NCBI GenBank assembly: GCA_022925895.1
Contig: JAKSYS010000003.1
Span: 310,001 to 374,000, forward strand
DNA from: Fragilaria crotonensis
Lineage: Eukaryota; Bacillariophyta; Fragilariophyceae; Fragilariales; Fragilariaceae
Direction: 5' to 3'
DNA length: 64,000 bases
Shown: positions 51,547-63,253 of the stretch, in pieces
How the letters are laid out: every line of letters starts with the position of its first letter
How positions within the stretch are numbered: the stretch's first letter is position 1
Notes under the pieces: generated by a model
What the model saw: the letters and a program-made list of their open reading frames with translations, nothing else
Told to the model about the DNA's origin: nothing
The model's database searches: none
Program-made: the position numbers and the translations under genes

Positions 51547-54500
51547 GTTTTAAAACGATCAGTTAGATTGTAACGATGGAAGAGCAGAAGGAAGCTACGT
51601 TCGGGTCTACGATCAGGGCATTCGCCTTCGACGGCGATGAGACGAAGTTCAGGTCCTGGGAAGGGAAGACGATCGCTCTCGCCGGTTCGAAGGGCTTCCT
51701 CCTCGCTCTCACCAAGGCACCTACGGCCACTGGGTTGACTGCTGAAGAGTTCGAGAACGGCGAAGTCGTCGTGCTGGGCGCGCTGTTGACTGGCGGTGGC
51801 GTGGATGCGACCGGAGCACCTCTTCGTGCTGCTTCGACGACTCGTACGCCTACGACTGCGGAGAACAGGAAGTACAGCGCACGTGCGGCCGCTTGGACTT
51901 ACCTTGTTGCTAGCTGCTCGGATAAAGCCTACGCTTTGATTGAGCGCAGCGCCGGCGATCCTTTCATGGCTTGGACGATCTTGCAGGAAAGTATTGCTCT
52001 ACGGACGCGGAAGAGAACTATCCAGATCTCGCGGAGGCTTTCAGCGCATGCAAGTTGGTGGAAGTCAAGCGTGACCCCGAGTTGTGGTTTAACGACTTGG
52101 ATCATCTGAACATGCGCATTGGCAGGATCAACACGAAGTATGAGAAGGACGAACTACAAATGAAAGCCCACATCATGAACGCGATGTCTTCGGGATACGA
52201 TCCGGTGGTGGTGAAGTTTCGCGGCGAACTTGCAGAGACTTCGCTTACCAAGCTCAGAAAGGAGATTGTTCTCCAGTATAAGTCTTTGGTGAAGGTGAAG
52301 GGCAAGTCCACTTCGGAGTCTGCTTTGTTGGCGAATGCGAACAAACATCCATTCAAGAAGTTCAAAGGAACCTGCAGGAATTGTGGCAAGATTGGCCACA
52401 AAGCGGCTGATTGCACCTCGAAGGCAACCGAAGGGAATGGCGCATCCGGAAAGGGCAAAGGCACCGCTGACAAGTCTCACGTCACGTGCTACAATTGCGG
52501 CGAAAAGGGGCACTATTCTAACAAGTGTCCTAAACCCAAGAAGGATAAAGTCAAGGGTGAAGAAGCTGCAGCTGATATGGCTATGTTTGTGGGCGTCGCT
52601 CGCTTCGTTACGGAGATCGGCGACGACAATGGCGGTCAGGAGGCGAGGAACGGCGACAGGACCAACGATTGGGACGATTCTGAGTTTTTTGATTTTGGAG
52701 AAGTATGTGGAGTCATTGGAGTCAGGTCCGACGGCACGATCCCCCACTTTGAAATTCCTACCATTGTCGCGGAGGACTCTGGTACGAAATTTGTCGAAGC
52801 TACGACCATTACGGTCATTAATCACCCTATCGATCATTATGCCGGATACTCCGTGACAAGGGATTTTGTCGGAACTGCGGATGCTTCCTGTGCGAATGGT
52901 ATCGAGGAGTGGCTACTGGATTCGGGTGCCACTTCGGGCGTTACTTACGATAACAGTCATATGACTGATATGCGTCCATCAAACCGCAAGATCGAGATCG
53001 GAAACGGTGACATGATTGAGACATTTGGACAAGGTACGGTGACACTGTTGGACAATGACGGCAAGTTGGTTTACTTCACAGATGTGTACTATGCGCCTGA
53101 GTTTACGAAACATATTGTCAGTTTTCGCCAGCTCATCGAAAAGAATTGGAGTCTCACTTCGGTCTCGCGTGACGAATTTGTCTGGGATGCTCCAATGTCT
53201 ACTGAACCGGTACGATTCAAAATGAATGCCTCGGACAAATTGTGTTACTTTGAGGGTACGAGGACAACGGTGCCGGAGGAACACCTGACCGTAAATAGTT
53301 TAACTGCAAGTCCTGTGACTCTTGATATCAATGTTGCTCACGGACTGCTCGGTCATCCTGACACTCGGACTGTGAAGGCTATGGCGGCGCAACACGATTG
53401 GACTTTGACTGGGTCGGTTCAACCATGTGGATCGTGTGCACTTGCTAAGGCACGAGCCAAAGCAGTTCCTAAGTCTACGCTGACGAAGGCTAAGGTTCCC
53501 GGGAAAGACTCTTTCTGGACATTTCGGGACCATACGCTGACTCGCTGAATCAAAATAAGTACTGGCTTCGGATCGTGGACGACTTTTCGAAATTCAGTTG
53601 GGACTGTTTTCTTCCTAAGAAGAGTGGAATTCAGATTCCGTTGGCGAAATTACTTAAGGCTAATAAAGCCGCTGGAAAGTCCTGCAAATTCTTGCGCTGC
53701 GACAATGCTGGAGAAAACGAGTCTTATGTACAAGAGCTTTGTGTGGAATATGATGTCATACTTGAAATGACTGCTCCTAACACTCCCCAGATGAACGGTG
53801 TCGTGGAACGGAGCTTCGTGACATGTCGTAATCGTGCTTTCGCTACTATGTACTGTGCGAAACTTTCTTTGGAGACCCAGGCATTGTTGTGGCCGGAGGC
53901 AATTAACACGGTTACCAAGCTGGGCAATTCACTACCTAAGAAGGAGCGTCCGATGACCCGTATACTTTGTGGTACGGTGCGGAGGGTAAGAAGAACCGTA
54001 TTCTGGACTATTTGCAACCTTTCGGACGTGTCGCGTACATCACGAATCGGTCGAAGCTCAAGGCTAAGTTGGATCCGAAATCATTTAAGTGCATCTTTGT
54101 CGGATATTCGGATGACCATTCTGGCGACACTTATAAGTTTTATAACCCTGCGACTAAGCAGACCATTTTGTCTCGTGACGTGCATCAGTGGATGGAGTGG
54201 CATGGACGAATCAGTGCTACGGATGACCTACCTCTGTTTGAACAGTTGAAGATTCTCGAGGACAGTTCGGTCATTGTGCCTGCTTCTGCGATTGTTCCTT
54301 ATGTTGAAGATGCCGAAGTTCGTGATGTTGATGATCTTCTGGACATTCCTGCCGCTACGCCTGGACCGGTCGCGGAGGATGTCATACCAAACGCGCCAGC
54401 TATCGTCGATGTTCCTGCACGGAGGAATTTGGCTGCCTCATTCTCGCCAGCGCATACGAGATCGAAGACGGCGAGAGCAGCTATGCCGGACATGGACGTT

Positions 54501-56214
54501 GCTGCGATGTCTGTTCTATGCGAGACGATACTAAGTGCGACGTTGCAATCGGATCCACAGTTGGGAGTACCAAAGAACTACAAGGAGTTAGTTAAACAAA
54601 ACGACCCTCTATGGATAAAGTCGATGCATTCGGAACTCGAGAATTTCCTGAAGCGTAACGCCTGGGAATTCCTACGTCGAAGCATGCTACCGAAAGGCCG
54701 TAAGACACTGCGAACTCGCTGGATATTTAAGGAGAAGACGGACGGGACTAAGAAGTCACGATCAGTCATACTGGGCTACGAGCAGGTACCTGGCGTAGAT
54801 TTCAATGACTCTTACTCGCCACTTGCGTCGAATCCTACCATCAGACTTGTATTATGCATCACATTGGCAAACGGACGTAAGAAAGATTATTGGGTAACGG
54901 ACATGATCGATGTTGAAGCTGCTTTCTTAAATGCTCTTATGGATCAAGACATTTTTATCGAGCTACCTGAAGGGCTGTTGGAATACTTCCTAAGTAAAGG
55001 AAAGGACCTTCGTGATTTCATTATAAAGCTACGGAGCGCACAGTACGGATTGGTTCAGAGTCCGAGACTTTGGATGGAAACTTTTGCTAAGATATTGATC
55101 GGACTGGGTTAATACAGTGTAAAACTGATCCGTGCTTGTTTATGCTGTTTACAGATGGCGAACTTCAAGCTCTCGTGGTGGTTTACTGCGACGACTGCAT
55201 CGTAACGGGCACTCCGTCAGCCGTTAAGACAATCAAGAAGGGGGTCGCTGGCTCTGTCACTATCTCGGACTTAGGCAGGCTAAAGCGACATCTTGGTGTC
55301 AATTATGAGTTCGGAACGGACAAAAATGGCGACTATATTCTGTCCGGTATGACGGATTATCTTGAGGCCATTGTTCGAGACTACGAAGAATACATCGGAA
55401 GTGACGTCAAGGAACGGTCGACTCCCGGTGCATCTGTGACGCCACCCCTGCGCTCTACGCCCGAAGACGAAATCATCAATATGGAAATGTTTCGGTCATT
55501 TGTCGGACGAATTCTATTTGCATGTGGCAAGACGGAACCTACTATAGCTAATGCATGCAGAGAACTGACCTCACACCTTACTGCCCCAAACGAAGAACAT
55601 TGGAACGCTCTGAGTCATTTGGTGGGATATCTTAAGACTGCGTCACTTCAAGGAATCAAGATGAGGACTCCCGATGATTTAAGAGTGGTTGCCTATGTCG
55701 ATTCGGACTATGCCGGTGACAGAAACGATCGGAAGAGTATCTCTGGTTACTTGGTCACGGTTGGAGGATGTCTTGTGTCTTGGATGTCTAAGAAACAGAC
55801 TGGTGTCACTCTGTCCTCAACGGAAGCAGAGTTTGTGGCTATGAGCAACGTGGCGACTGAGGTAAAATTCATTGTGTCTCTACTCACGGAGATTATGGGA
55901 GGCGGACCTGACGGATCCGACGGCGAAGAGAAAGGTCCAATCATGCCGAGCATTCTACGCGAGGATAATACCGGGGCGATCTTTATGGCGAAGAACACTG
56001 CCATCACACCCAGGACGAAACACGTGGACATTCGAGCAAGATTCGTCAATGACATGGTTCAAGCGAAGGAATTGTCCGTGGAACACATTCGGAGTGAGGA
56101 AAACCCGAGCGACTGTATGACGAAGAATCTGCCGTTGGTATTGTTCAAGAAACACGCGGCACTTGTCTGTGACGGAATGTTTACACGACTTCACGAACCG
56201 ACGAACACGGAGGA

Positions 56215-56773
56215 TGTCAGATCATACTGTGCTACCGTTGGTACTGTTGGTGGAATCGACGGTACGACCGTACGACGCGACAACGATATCGAGCTCGACA
56301 GTACGACTGTACCAAAGTACGACTGTAGTAAAACTAATTGTTCGTGCGGATCGACGTCCAGCAATGTCTATCAAGAGGAGGATCTTGGTTGGACGATTGT
56401 GGGCAAAGGTTCAAAGAAGTACAAGACCAAGACCTGACATAAGGAGATATGCCTTGAAGGCTGGAACTGTATGAAAGCCTTATTAGGCATATGTCTCTTG
56501 GGATTTGGAGACTGGATTGATGTACTTGGTTTGCTTTCGGTCTTGGAGTTGGTCTTGTTCCAACTCGGACTTAAGGAAAGCAATCTTGTGTTTGTGTTGT
56601 TTTGTTGGATGGGATGTGTGTTCAATCTTGGGAGCTTTTGGAGTCCAAGAACAAGATTGGAATCGATCTAGAAAATGTAATTCTAGATCTCACAATATTC
56701 GAAAACAGTATTTGGTAGTGTCTAGGAGAACTACTGGATTAAGAGTCTACGGTATTGTTGAATTGTTTAACAC
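56215..56773 (+). repeat. 3' LTR of the copia element
   Basis: 559 bp, nearly identical to 50988-51546. It is followed by CTGGT, matching the five bases before the 5' LTR. Confidence 0.93.
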
Positions 56774-56778
56774 CTGGT

Positions 56779-57290
56779 ACTGTACCTTGAGATCCCTGGA
56801 AACAGCTGCTAACAGCGAGCTGCATCTGTTGGATGTTGGATCATACAGAATAACGTCCTACAAACCTACAACAGCGCACTGTATGACCTACTACGGTGGA
56901 AGGGTTTACGGTAGTCTACTGTCGCGTCCTCGCTTTGTGTATCATACACGCATATTCATATGACATAGACACATACTAGTAGCGTAGACTATCTATTCAT
57001 AGATGGAAGAAAAACCCTTACCGATAGATATGACCATATGACTGTGAGGTCCAGGAATGTCGGTACTATGCACTGTGTTGCGCAGGTTGTTCGTTTGCTT
57101 CCCACCTACCGCTGAGCCCTCCGTTAGACGTACTCCAAGCACCTTGCAGTTCCTTATGACTCGAGGCACAAGGCGTTGGACCGACGGTTGTTAATTGTGA
57201 AAGGCTTGTAGTGTGTGAGTGAAGTCCATTTTCAAGGGCGATGCTCGTTGTTAGATTACGGTTTCATAATTAAGTGGTTTTCGGCAGCCC
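56779..57290. other. Intergenic between copia element and heme oxygenase
   Basis: About 510 bases with no supported gene. It starts in GTAC-type sequence that continues the pre-insertion flank, and ends at the heme oxygenase 3' end. Confidence 0.4.
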
Positions 57291-58264
57291 CTAACGCCCC
57301 GAATTGGCACCAGAAAGGTATGCGTTGATCCCTCCACCACCACGAAAAGCAGATGCCGTACCGCTAACGCAAGCGTCCTTCTCAGCCCGACTCCACTGTG
57401 CTGCCATGGCTTCGATTTCACTTTTCACTGCATTCTTGATTTCATTCAAGTCTCCCTCCCACTATGAAGTTGCCGTTCAAAATTTCGTCAGACAACAGTC
57501 AGCGTACATCATCAACAAAGATGCCTTTTCGGTTACTTTCTTACCTTGTAGAACTCCAGAGTTTTCTTGTCGAGCAAAAGGGCTGACATTTGCTTCCCAA
57601 TCATTCGACCACCAGCAGTGTGTGCGAAGTAAAAGTTGTAGTAATGACACATAAATTCTGGGACGGATTCGATTGCCCTCAATTCTTTCGCATACGTCGT
57701 CCCAAACTCACCCACATCGGGGCGCGTCAGACCATACTCTGAAACCATGAATTCAATATCCTGTTCTAGTGCCTTCGTCCGCTCCAAACCAGTATTGCGG
57801 AATTGTGATAGTTCCTCTTTCTCATTGACGATATCTTCAAATGCTTCGTAGACATGCTTTGAATCGACCAAAAAGGCCAAATAGTCAGCTCGAGTTGGCA
57901 CATATTTTTCTTTGGGTTCCTCCACAATCACTTGACCTTCCTGGGGCGACTGTTGTTTTGTATGCAGTCTCATGGCAGCCCCACGAAGCTCGGTGGCAAT
58001 GAATCCAGCATCAGGTGGTGCATCCGTACTGCTGCTGCTGCTGCCAGTGCTGGTAGTATCTACAGTAGCAAACAGTGCAAGATCACGAGCGAGTTTGCGG
58101 CTGTTGTAGCCGTCTAGCCTGTTACGATTGTACTCCGCTCGTCGAATGCGTTGGGATGGCAGGATCCATCCATCGCATTTCACTGTGACGATATTCGTGG
58201 TTGGAGTAGTGAAGAACGCTAACGCTTGTGTGGAGCACAGTGTAACGGTAAGGAGGACTCTCAT
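57291..58264 (-). CDS. HO: Plastid heme oxygenase (HY1-type), two exons
   Basis: Opens heme to biliverdin, CO and iron, using ferredoxin in plastids; supplies bilins for phytochrome chromophore and retrograde signalling. Exon 1 is 58264-57545, exon 2 is 57461-57291, and the intron (57462-57544, 83 bp) has donor GTAAGA and an AG acceptor. The start MRVLLTVTLCSTQALAFFTTP is a signal peptide ending in ALA|FF, the ASAF-type motif of diatom plastid proteins. An in-frame Met at 58315 would add 17 residues in front. Conserved parts are AMRLHTKQQ, with the likely heme-binding His, LAFLVDSKHVYE, FRNTGLER and YFAHTAGGRMIGK. Exon 2 supplies WEGDLNEIKNAV and ends INAYLSGANSGR. Divergent from the dipeptidase gene. 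Confidence 0.92.
57462..57544 (-). other. Intron of the heme oxygenase gene
   Basis: An 83-bp GT-AG intron. The donor is AAG|GTAAGA after LEFYK and the acceptor is TTCATAG before TGGGAGGGAG. Splicing continues the family phrase EFYK-W-E-G-D-L, matching the plant form EFYKWDGEL. Confidence 0.9.
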
Positions 58265-58585
58265 GATCAATCGAAATGTGACAACGTTGTATGGGCAAAA
58301 CCTTTCAGTTTTCATGATGAATGATTCCTTTTCTTTCGTATAGATTTCGCGCGTGTCCGTGTTGTTCTTGCCCCACCACCTCGGTCAGTACGAGGCGCTC
58401 AAACATCACTCTTCTCTTTGATCGGAGTTCAACTTGCGGCGTATCGAGGACACCCACGCGTGGAATTCCGCGTCGCGTTGTCTGACTGTTGAAAAATATA
58501 TGGTTGGTTCCCTGGACATCGCATATTCAAAAAATATTCCGAACGCCAAATTCATTTTCATAAAAACACAAACAACTCGAGCACA
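58265..58585. promoter_or_regulatory. Divergent promoter region, heme oxygenase / dipeptidase
   Basis: About 320 bases between two divergent start codons, so both promoters lie here. CACAAACAACTCGAGCACA directly precedes the dipeptidase ATG. No specific factor site is recognised. Confidence 0.45.
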
Positions 58586-60130
58586 ATGGCATCCGACGAT
58601 GTCGTTCAATCCTTCTTTCGTTACGTCGATGATCATGTCGAGCTGTACAAGGATCGTCTGAGAGAGGCCGTAGCCATCCCCAGTGTGTCGGCCGAATTGG
58701 ACGAACACCTCGTCGACATTAGTAAAATGATGGAATGGACCAAGGATCACGTGGAGCGCCTTGGCGGTCGAGTGACGTTGCGGGACAATCCTCTCTCGAC
58801 TGCGACCAGTCCTCTGCCTCCCATATTGATGGGAGAGTTTTCATCGGGAGATCCCAAGAAATTAACCGTCTGTGCCTACGGACATTTGGACGTGCAGCCG
58901 GCGAAGATGGCAGATGGATGGGACACGGAGCCGTTTGAGTTGACGGAGAAGGATGGGAAACTGTTTGGCAGGGGATCGACTGATGACAAAGGACCAGCAT
59001 TGTCGTGGTTGTGGGTTGTGGAGGCGCATCAATGTCTGGGCCTGGATCTACCTGTCAATCTGAAGATTCTGTTCGAGGGAATGGAAGAAAGTGGATCCGA
59101 GGGACTCTTCGAAAGCATTGCAGAAGAATCGAATCCTGGAAAGTTCTTGGATGATGTTGATTTCTTTACGATTTGTGATAATTATTGGCTTGGTAAGGAT
59201 AAGCCATGTTTGACGTATGGTCTCCGTGGCATTTCCTACTTCCAAGTGGAAGTCACCTGCGCTGAACAAGACCTGCATTCAGGGGTTCTAGGTGGGACTA
59301 TGCATGAAGGGCTGACTGATTTGGTGCACCTTATGGCATCATTGGTCGATTCGAATGCCAAGATATTGGTAGAGGGTGTTATGGATGACGTGGATCCGGT
59401 TACTCCAGAAGAAGAAGCCCTGTACGAAACGATCGAGTTCAGTTTAGAAGAATTCAAGGATGAGACCACAGTCAAAGGTGTCAGTGACACACTACTACAC
59501 GATAACAAGAAGGACTTGTTGATGAGTCGCTGGCGTTATCCAACTTTATCGCTTCATGGAATCGAAGGAGCGTTTAGCGGACCGGGTCCTAAGACTGTCA
59601 TTCCTGGAAAGGTGATCGGAAAATTCTCCCTTCGTCTCGTTCCAAAGCAAGATCCGAAGCGTATCGAGAAAATTGTCCGCGCTCATTTAGAGAAGAAATT
59701 CAAGGAGATGGGCTCTCCAAATAGAATGACAATTTCCATGATTCACGGAGCAAAGGCTTGGTTGTCCGACCCCAAGCATCCCAATTACGACGCTGCGGCT
59801 CGAGCCGTGAAGAAAGTCTACGGGCAGCTGCCAGACTACACTCGCGAGGGTGGATCAATCCCGATTACGTCCGCCCTGGAGGATTCCACGGGCATGAACG
59901 TTTTGCTCCTGCCTGTGGGTGCCTGTGATGACATGGCTCATTCGCAAAATGAAAAGTATAACTGCTCCAATCTTATCAACGCAATCAAAGTCATTGGGTT
60001 GTACTTGCACGAATTGACGGAGATAAAGGGCCCAAAACCGAGTATGTGTCGGTGCCTTCCTTTGACTGAGGCAGAATTGATGGTTCCAGGGGCGTTCATG
60101 AGAGGTTTTCGTTGCAAATGTGAGATCTAA
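58586..60130 (+). CDS. CNDP2: Cytosolic non-specific metallodipeptidase (CNDP2-type, M20)
   Basis: Hydrolyses dipeptides such as Cys-Gly with a two-metal (Mn or Zn) centre. It has 514 residues and no intron. The M20 catalytic domain has YGHLDVQP (metal His and Asp, about 96-103), RGSTDDKGP (bridging Asp), EGMEESGSEG (catalytic and metal Glu), and the late metal His in DMAHSQNEKYN (about 450). The lid/dimerisation domain lies between, with DLHSGVLGGTMHEG and the GIEGAFSGPGPKTVIPG loop typical of CNDP2/DUG1. After YLHEL the protein has an extra tail of about 35 residues with four cysteines (MCRCLPL, FRCKCEI) that I do not know from the family. No targeting signal is seen, so it is probably cytosolic. 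Confidence 0.93.
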   Translation: MASDDVVQSFFRYVDDHVELYKDRLREAVAIPSVSAELDEHLVDISKMMEWTKDHVERLGGRVTLRDNPLSTATSPLPPILMGEFSSGDPKKLTVCAYGHLDVQPAKMADGWDTEPFELTEKDGKLFGRGSTDDKGPALSWLWVVEAHQCLGLDLPVNLKILFEGMEESGSEGLFESIAEESNPGKFLDDVDFFTICDNYWLGKDKPCLTYGLRGISYFQVEVTCAEQDLHSGVLGGTMHEGLTDLVHLMASLVDSNAKILVEGVMDDVDPVTPEEEALYETIEFSLEEFKDETTVKGVSDTLLHDNKKDLLMSRWRYPTLSLHGIEGAFSGPGPKTVIPGKVIGKFSLRLVPKQDPKRIEKIVRAHLEKKFKEMGSPNRMTISMIHGAKAWLSDPKHPNYDAAARAVKKVYGQLPDYTREGGSIPITSALEDSTGMNVLLLPVGACDDMAHSQNEKYNCSNLINAIKVIGLYLHELTEIKGPKPSMCRCLPLTEAELMVPGAFMRGFRCKCEI

Positions 60131-60160
60131 CAAAAGCCAAACTCTTTTGATAGTCTATTT

Positions 60161-60192
60161 CTAGCTAGCTAGCTAGCTAGCTAGCTAGCTAG
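60161..60192. repeat. (CTAG)8 microsatellite
   Basis: Eight uninterrupted CTAG units, 31 bases after the dipeptidase stop codon and so probably in its 3' UTR. The word is self-complementary, so the run could fold on itself. Confidence 0.9.
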
Positions 60193-62106
60193 ATAGTGCT
60201 TTGGCAAATTTCTGATTGATGAGGCCTCTGGCATTATCAGATCACTTCTCGTACCTTCTACATACACTACACCCCAAGCGGAGGTGCTGCCTTCCCAGGA
60301 AATGAGGTCAAGCAAACAAAACATCTAGTGGCACCGTAGATCATCCACAGCATTTCCTCCATTTTCACAGAGCAACACCATTCCGATTTTTTTTGCCACG
60401 GCACACTCAGCATTTTCATTTCACTTTCGTTTCACCATAGCCACTACTAGAACACAATCTTCACAATGCGACCCTTTCTATGACAAGAAACCATTATGGA
60501 GCTTCTTCACCCCCAGGGGCAAGGTACATTCACATCTGTGTTCTGTAATGAAAACGACTTTTCATTGTCATGAATATGATCATGGTAGTAGATTCCATCA
60601 TTATATAAGTAGTCATTCTGGTTGAGGTGCATCACAGCATACTAACAAACTTGCTAGAGGATAGATGTTCAGGTATTAGCAACGGTTTCAATGAATGCGT
60701 GAGGAGTAATTGCTTGATCACGAAGGTTTTGCTTCATCCAGAACAACAAAGGCAAAGGATATGAAATGCACCACTACTGTGATACCTGAGGCTTTGATGT
60801 CGATGACTTGGACGCATGTACCTGGACAGCTATGCTGAGGACCTCTTCCCTCCTCTGGTTTCCAATGGACTCTCATTCCAGTTCTTCTCTTGCAAAGTAA
60901 GACAAGGCTCGAAGTGTTCCAGCATGTATTCTCATTGTTTTTGATGGCAAAGGCTCATTCTTTTCTGGGAATGCAGACGTAAGGTTTTACAATGCTGTCT
61001 GCAAGTGCTATTGCGAGCTTAATCTTGTCCTCGCACTAGTCACAAACTATGCTGGTGTGAGCTTGCAAAGGAATTCACAAACAGATATCTCGTCTTAAGC
61101 ACAGGTAGCTCTTTCTCTCTGACTATCCTCTAGGTTGTGGTTTGGTGTTGGGTTGATGTCAGCCAGGACCATGGTGGGATGGAATGATGAAGGGCACAAG
61201 AAGGACAGGAAGGCATTCTTCACCACTGAAAAACTGAAAGAAATGCACGTTCAAAGTACATGCTGTACCTCATGTTATACAACTGTTGTGAATTGCTTTC
61301 ATTGAGATCTATGCAAATATTGAATGATGTTTCGGTGAATTGCCAGAATTTCCACTCCAAGGAGAAATCGGACAAGTTCAGCTTTCAGCATATTGCGAAT
61401 TGCGAATTGCGAATTGCGACTGCAATTACAGGACTCCAGGGTACAGCAGGGATTGGAAAAATAATACTGTCCCACGTTGAATCTGGTATTACAGTCCTCC
61501 AGTAGGTAGAATGGTATTGTGCTGTTGCAGTGGGAGGTATTTTGGTATTGAAAAATCCTTCAGTCCGGTATGAATATAACTTCTCTTCATTTTTCGAATC
61601 GCAGTACTTACTCGGTTCCATTGGTTTCGTCCGGTAGGTATAATGGTAGTAAAAACACTACAGTAACAGTAAACTTCAGTACTACAGTACAGAAATGAAC
61701 CGTAAACACACTGATGCAGGACAGAACATTTATGGAAATTCCGACTGGTATTCCCGAACACCGGAATTCAAAATACTACCGACTAAACTCAGTAGAAAAT
61801 AACCAAGGGTCTTGGTTACTGGTTGGTATATTGCAACTCGCAGGTAACCAGTTATTGGGCATCTTAAAAATCACAGTAGTGGCACAGTATAATACCATCG
61901 GTATTTGGTTACCGGTACCGGTGGTTATTTACTTCCAATCCCTGGGGTACAGTACTCCTAGTACCGGCAGATTCGGTGCTACGTAATACTAAGTAGTATT
62001 CAGTACCAGGTATCTCCTACTGGACTACAAGAACCTGAATACTCGAGTACAGAATACCTCAAATGTAATCGGAGTTTGATTTAAACGTTCGAACTTTTAA
62101 GGGGAC

Positions 62107-62143
62107 TACACATAGTGAAATACGTGTTATTTCACTATGTGTA
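62107..62143. repeat. Perfect hairpin with 16-bp stem
   Basis: TACACATAGTGAAATA, a 5-base loop CGTGT, then TATTTCACTATGTGTA: a fully matched inverted repeat in non-coding sequence about 500 bases upstream of MOG1. It could be a hairpin RNA, a tiny fold-back element or a protein-binding palindrome. Confidence 0.85.
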
Positions 62144-62643
62144 TATATCCTTGGACACGTCAGCACAAGAGTGCGAGAGCTATGACTGCAAGCCTTTTAC
62201 TGGATACTACATTCACAGGGCAGTACCGGTAGATCATACCTGTACTCCAGTGCCCTGAGTATTGTACTCAAGGGTTCTTGTACTACTTGTACAAGTACGA
62301 GTACTCGTGCACTGGCAGCATACCCGAAGAACATGAATGTGTGCAAATGAGAAATGACTATGACCTCCTGGAAATAATGACAAGCTACGTGTCGGACCGA
62401 GTGGTGGTAGGTTGTGTCCAATCAAATGCATATTCAGGACTGTTCCTGCTACCTGGTACTCCGATTTAATAGAGAGTACTCCGAGTACCAGGTACAAGTA
62501 CTACACATACAGTTATCATCGGATGTATCATACCGTGCAACATCGTTGTTATCAGTGCCTTTCTTTCATTTCCTGCGATCGCGATTAGACTCACCTTTTA
62601 AGTCACTACTACTACCTGATCCAATTCGTTCGCGCCAATCAAG

Positions 62644-63219
62644 ATGACTGGATTCAAAACAACACCCTTCTACAGCGAAGTCATTGATGGTGGAGCCATT
62701 ACTTGCGACTTGCCCGTTGATTGGAAGGACGTGAGTGAGATCCGCCAGGTTCCGGACCACCAAGAGGTGTTCGTTGGTCCTGGCGATGACGACCCGTGCT
62801 TTATCATTGAAATCCTAGAATATCAAGATTCCGTGCCTGATGAGGAGGCTGCCAAGTATTTCTTCGACGATTTGGCAGCTTCGAATGGATCCTCGAAGAC
62901 CAGTTTCTTCGACCAACCTCCGGTTGCTCCAGCCGATGGGTCAGCCCCACTAAACATGTTTGTCGGCGTTGGCATGCAACGCTTCGGCAGAGGACGAGAC
63001 CGAAATGGTAATGTTGGCAACCCGCAACCCAATCAAGATGACGTAGATGTCGAGATTGAACTTTGCGTTGTACGATTACGGCACGTCGAGACTGACTTGC
63101 TTTTGACCATGTCGCGTACCAAGGGGCGATTCGCTGCGGATACCCAGCAACTGAGCGAAGAGTTTCGACGAGTATTATCAACGATACAGATATTGGATTG
63201 GGACTTGTTTGGTGCGTGA
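62644..63219 (+). CDS. MOG1: MOG1-like Ran guanine nucleotide release factor
   Basis: Binds Ran and releases GTP, supporting nuclear protein import. The product has 191 residues, within the family range. It starts with the MOG1 phrase GGAITCDLPVDWKDVSEIRQVPDHQEVF (abridged from about residue 18), which includes the Ran-binding acidic/valine segment. The beta-rich core follows (FIIEILEY, VEIELCVVRLRHVETDLLLTM). A Gly/Asn/Arg-rich insertion (about 110-128, FGRGRDRNGNVGNPQPNQDD) is lineage-specific. It ends with VLSTIQILDWDLF, the typical MOG1 C-terminal strand and helix. No intron is seen. It converges on the F-box gene, with 34 bp between stop codons. Confidence 0.9.
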   Translation: MTGFKTTPFYSEVIDGGAITCDLPVDWKDVSEIRQVPDHQEVFVGPGDDDPCFIIEILEYQDSVPDEEAAKYFFDDLAASNGSSKTSFFDQPPVAPADGSAPLNMFVGVGMQRFGRGRDRNGNVGNPQPNQDDVDVEIELCVVRLRHVETDLLLTMSRTKGRFAADTQQLSEEFRRVLSTIQILDWDLFGA

Positions 63220-63253
63220 GTTAAGTAGAACTATTATTGAGGAGAAGAAAAAG

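Larger units (their letters stand above)
50983..56778 (+). mobile_element. Ty1/copia LTR retrotransposon, young but broken
   Basis: A copia-type element of 5.79 kb flanked by a 5-bp target duplication (CTGGT) and carrying two LTRs of 559 bp. Parts in order: gag-like region from about 51.58 kb with two CCHC zinc knuckles (about 52.37-52.53 kb), aspartic protease (DSGA, about 52.92 kb), integrase (about 53.3-53.9 kb), reverse transcriptase (about 54.65-55.3 kb, YCDD) and RNase H (about 55.65-56.1 kb). The integrase-before-RT order defines Ty1/copia; the style fits the diatom copia groups. The pol frame runs on into the 3' LTR. Coding is interrupted by about three or four breaks. The LTRs differ at about five positions (near 0.9 percent), so insertion is recent. 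Confidence 0.93.
60131..62643. other. 2.5-kb intergenic region, GTAC-rich at its right end
   Basis: No supported gene. It starts with the dipeptidase 3' region, including a CTAG repeat. From 60.3 to 61.3 kb it is AT-rich and featureless. From about 61480 to 62510 it is dense in GTAC, CCGGTA and TACTG words, and includes a perfect hairpin at 62107-62143. A triplicated GCGAATT word is at 61395-61420. Confidence 0.45.
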
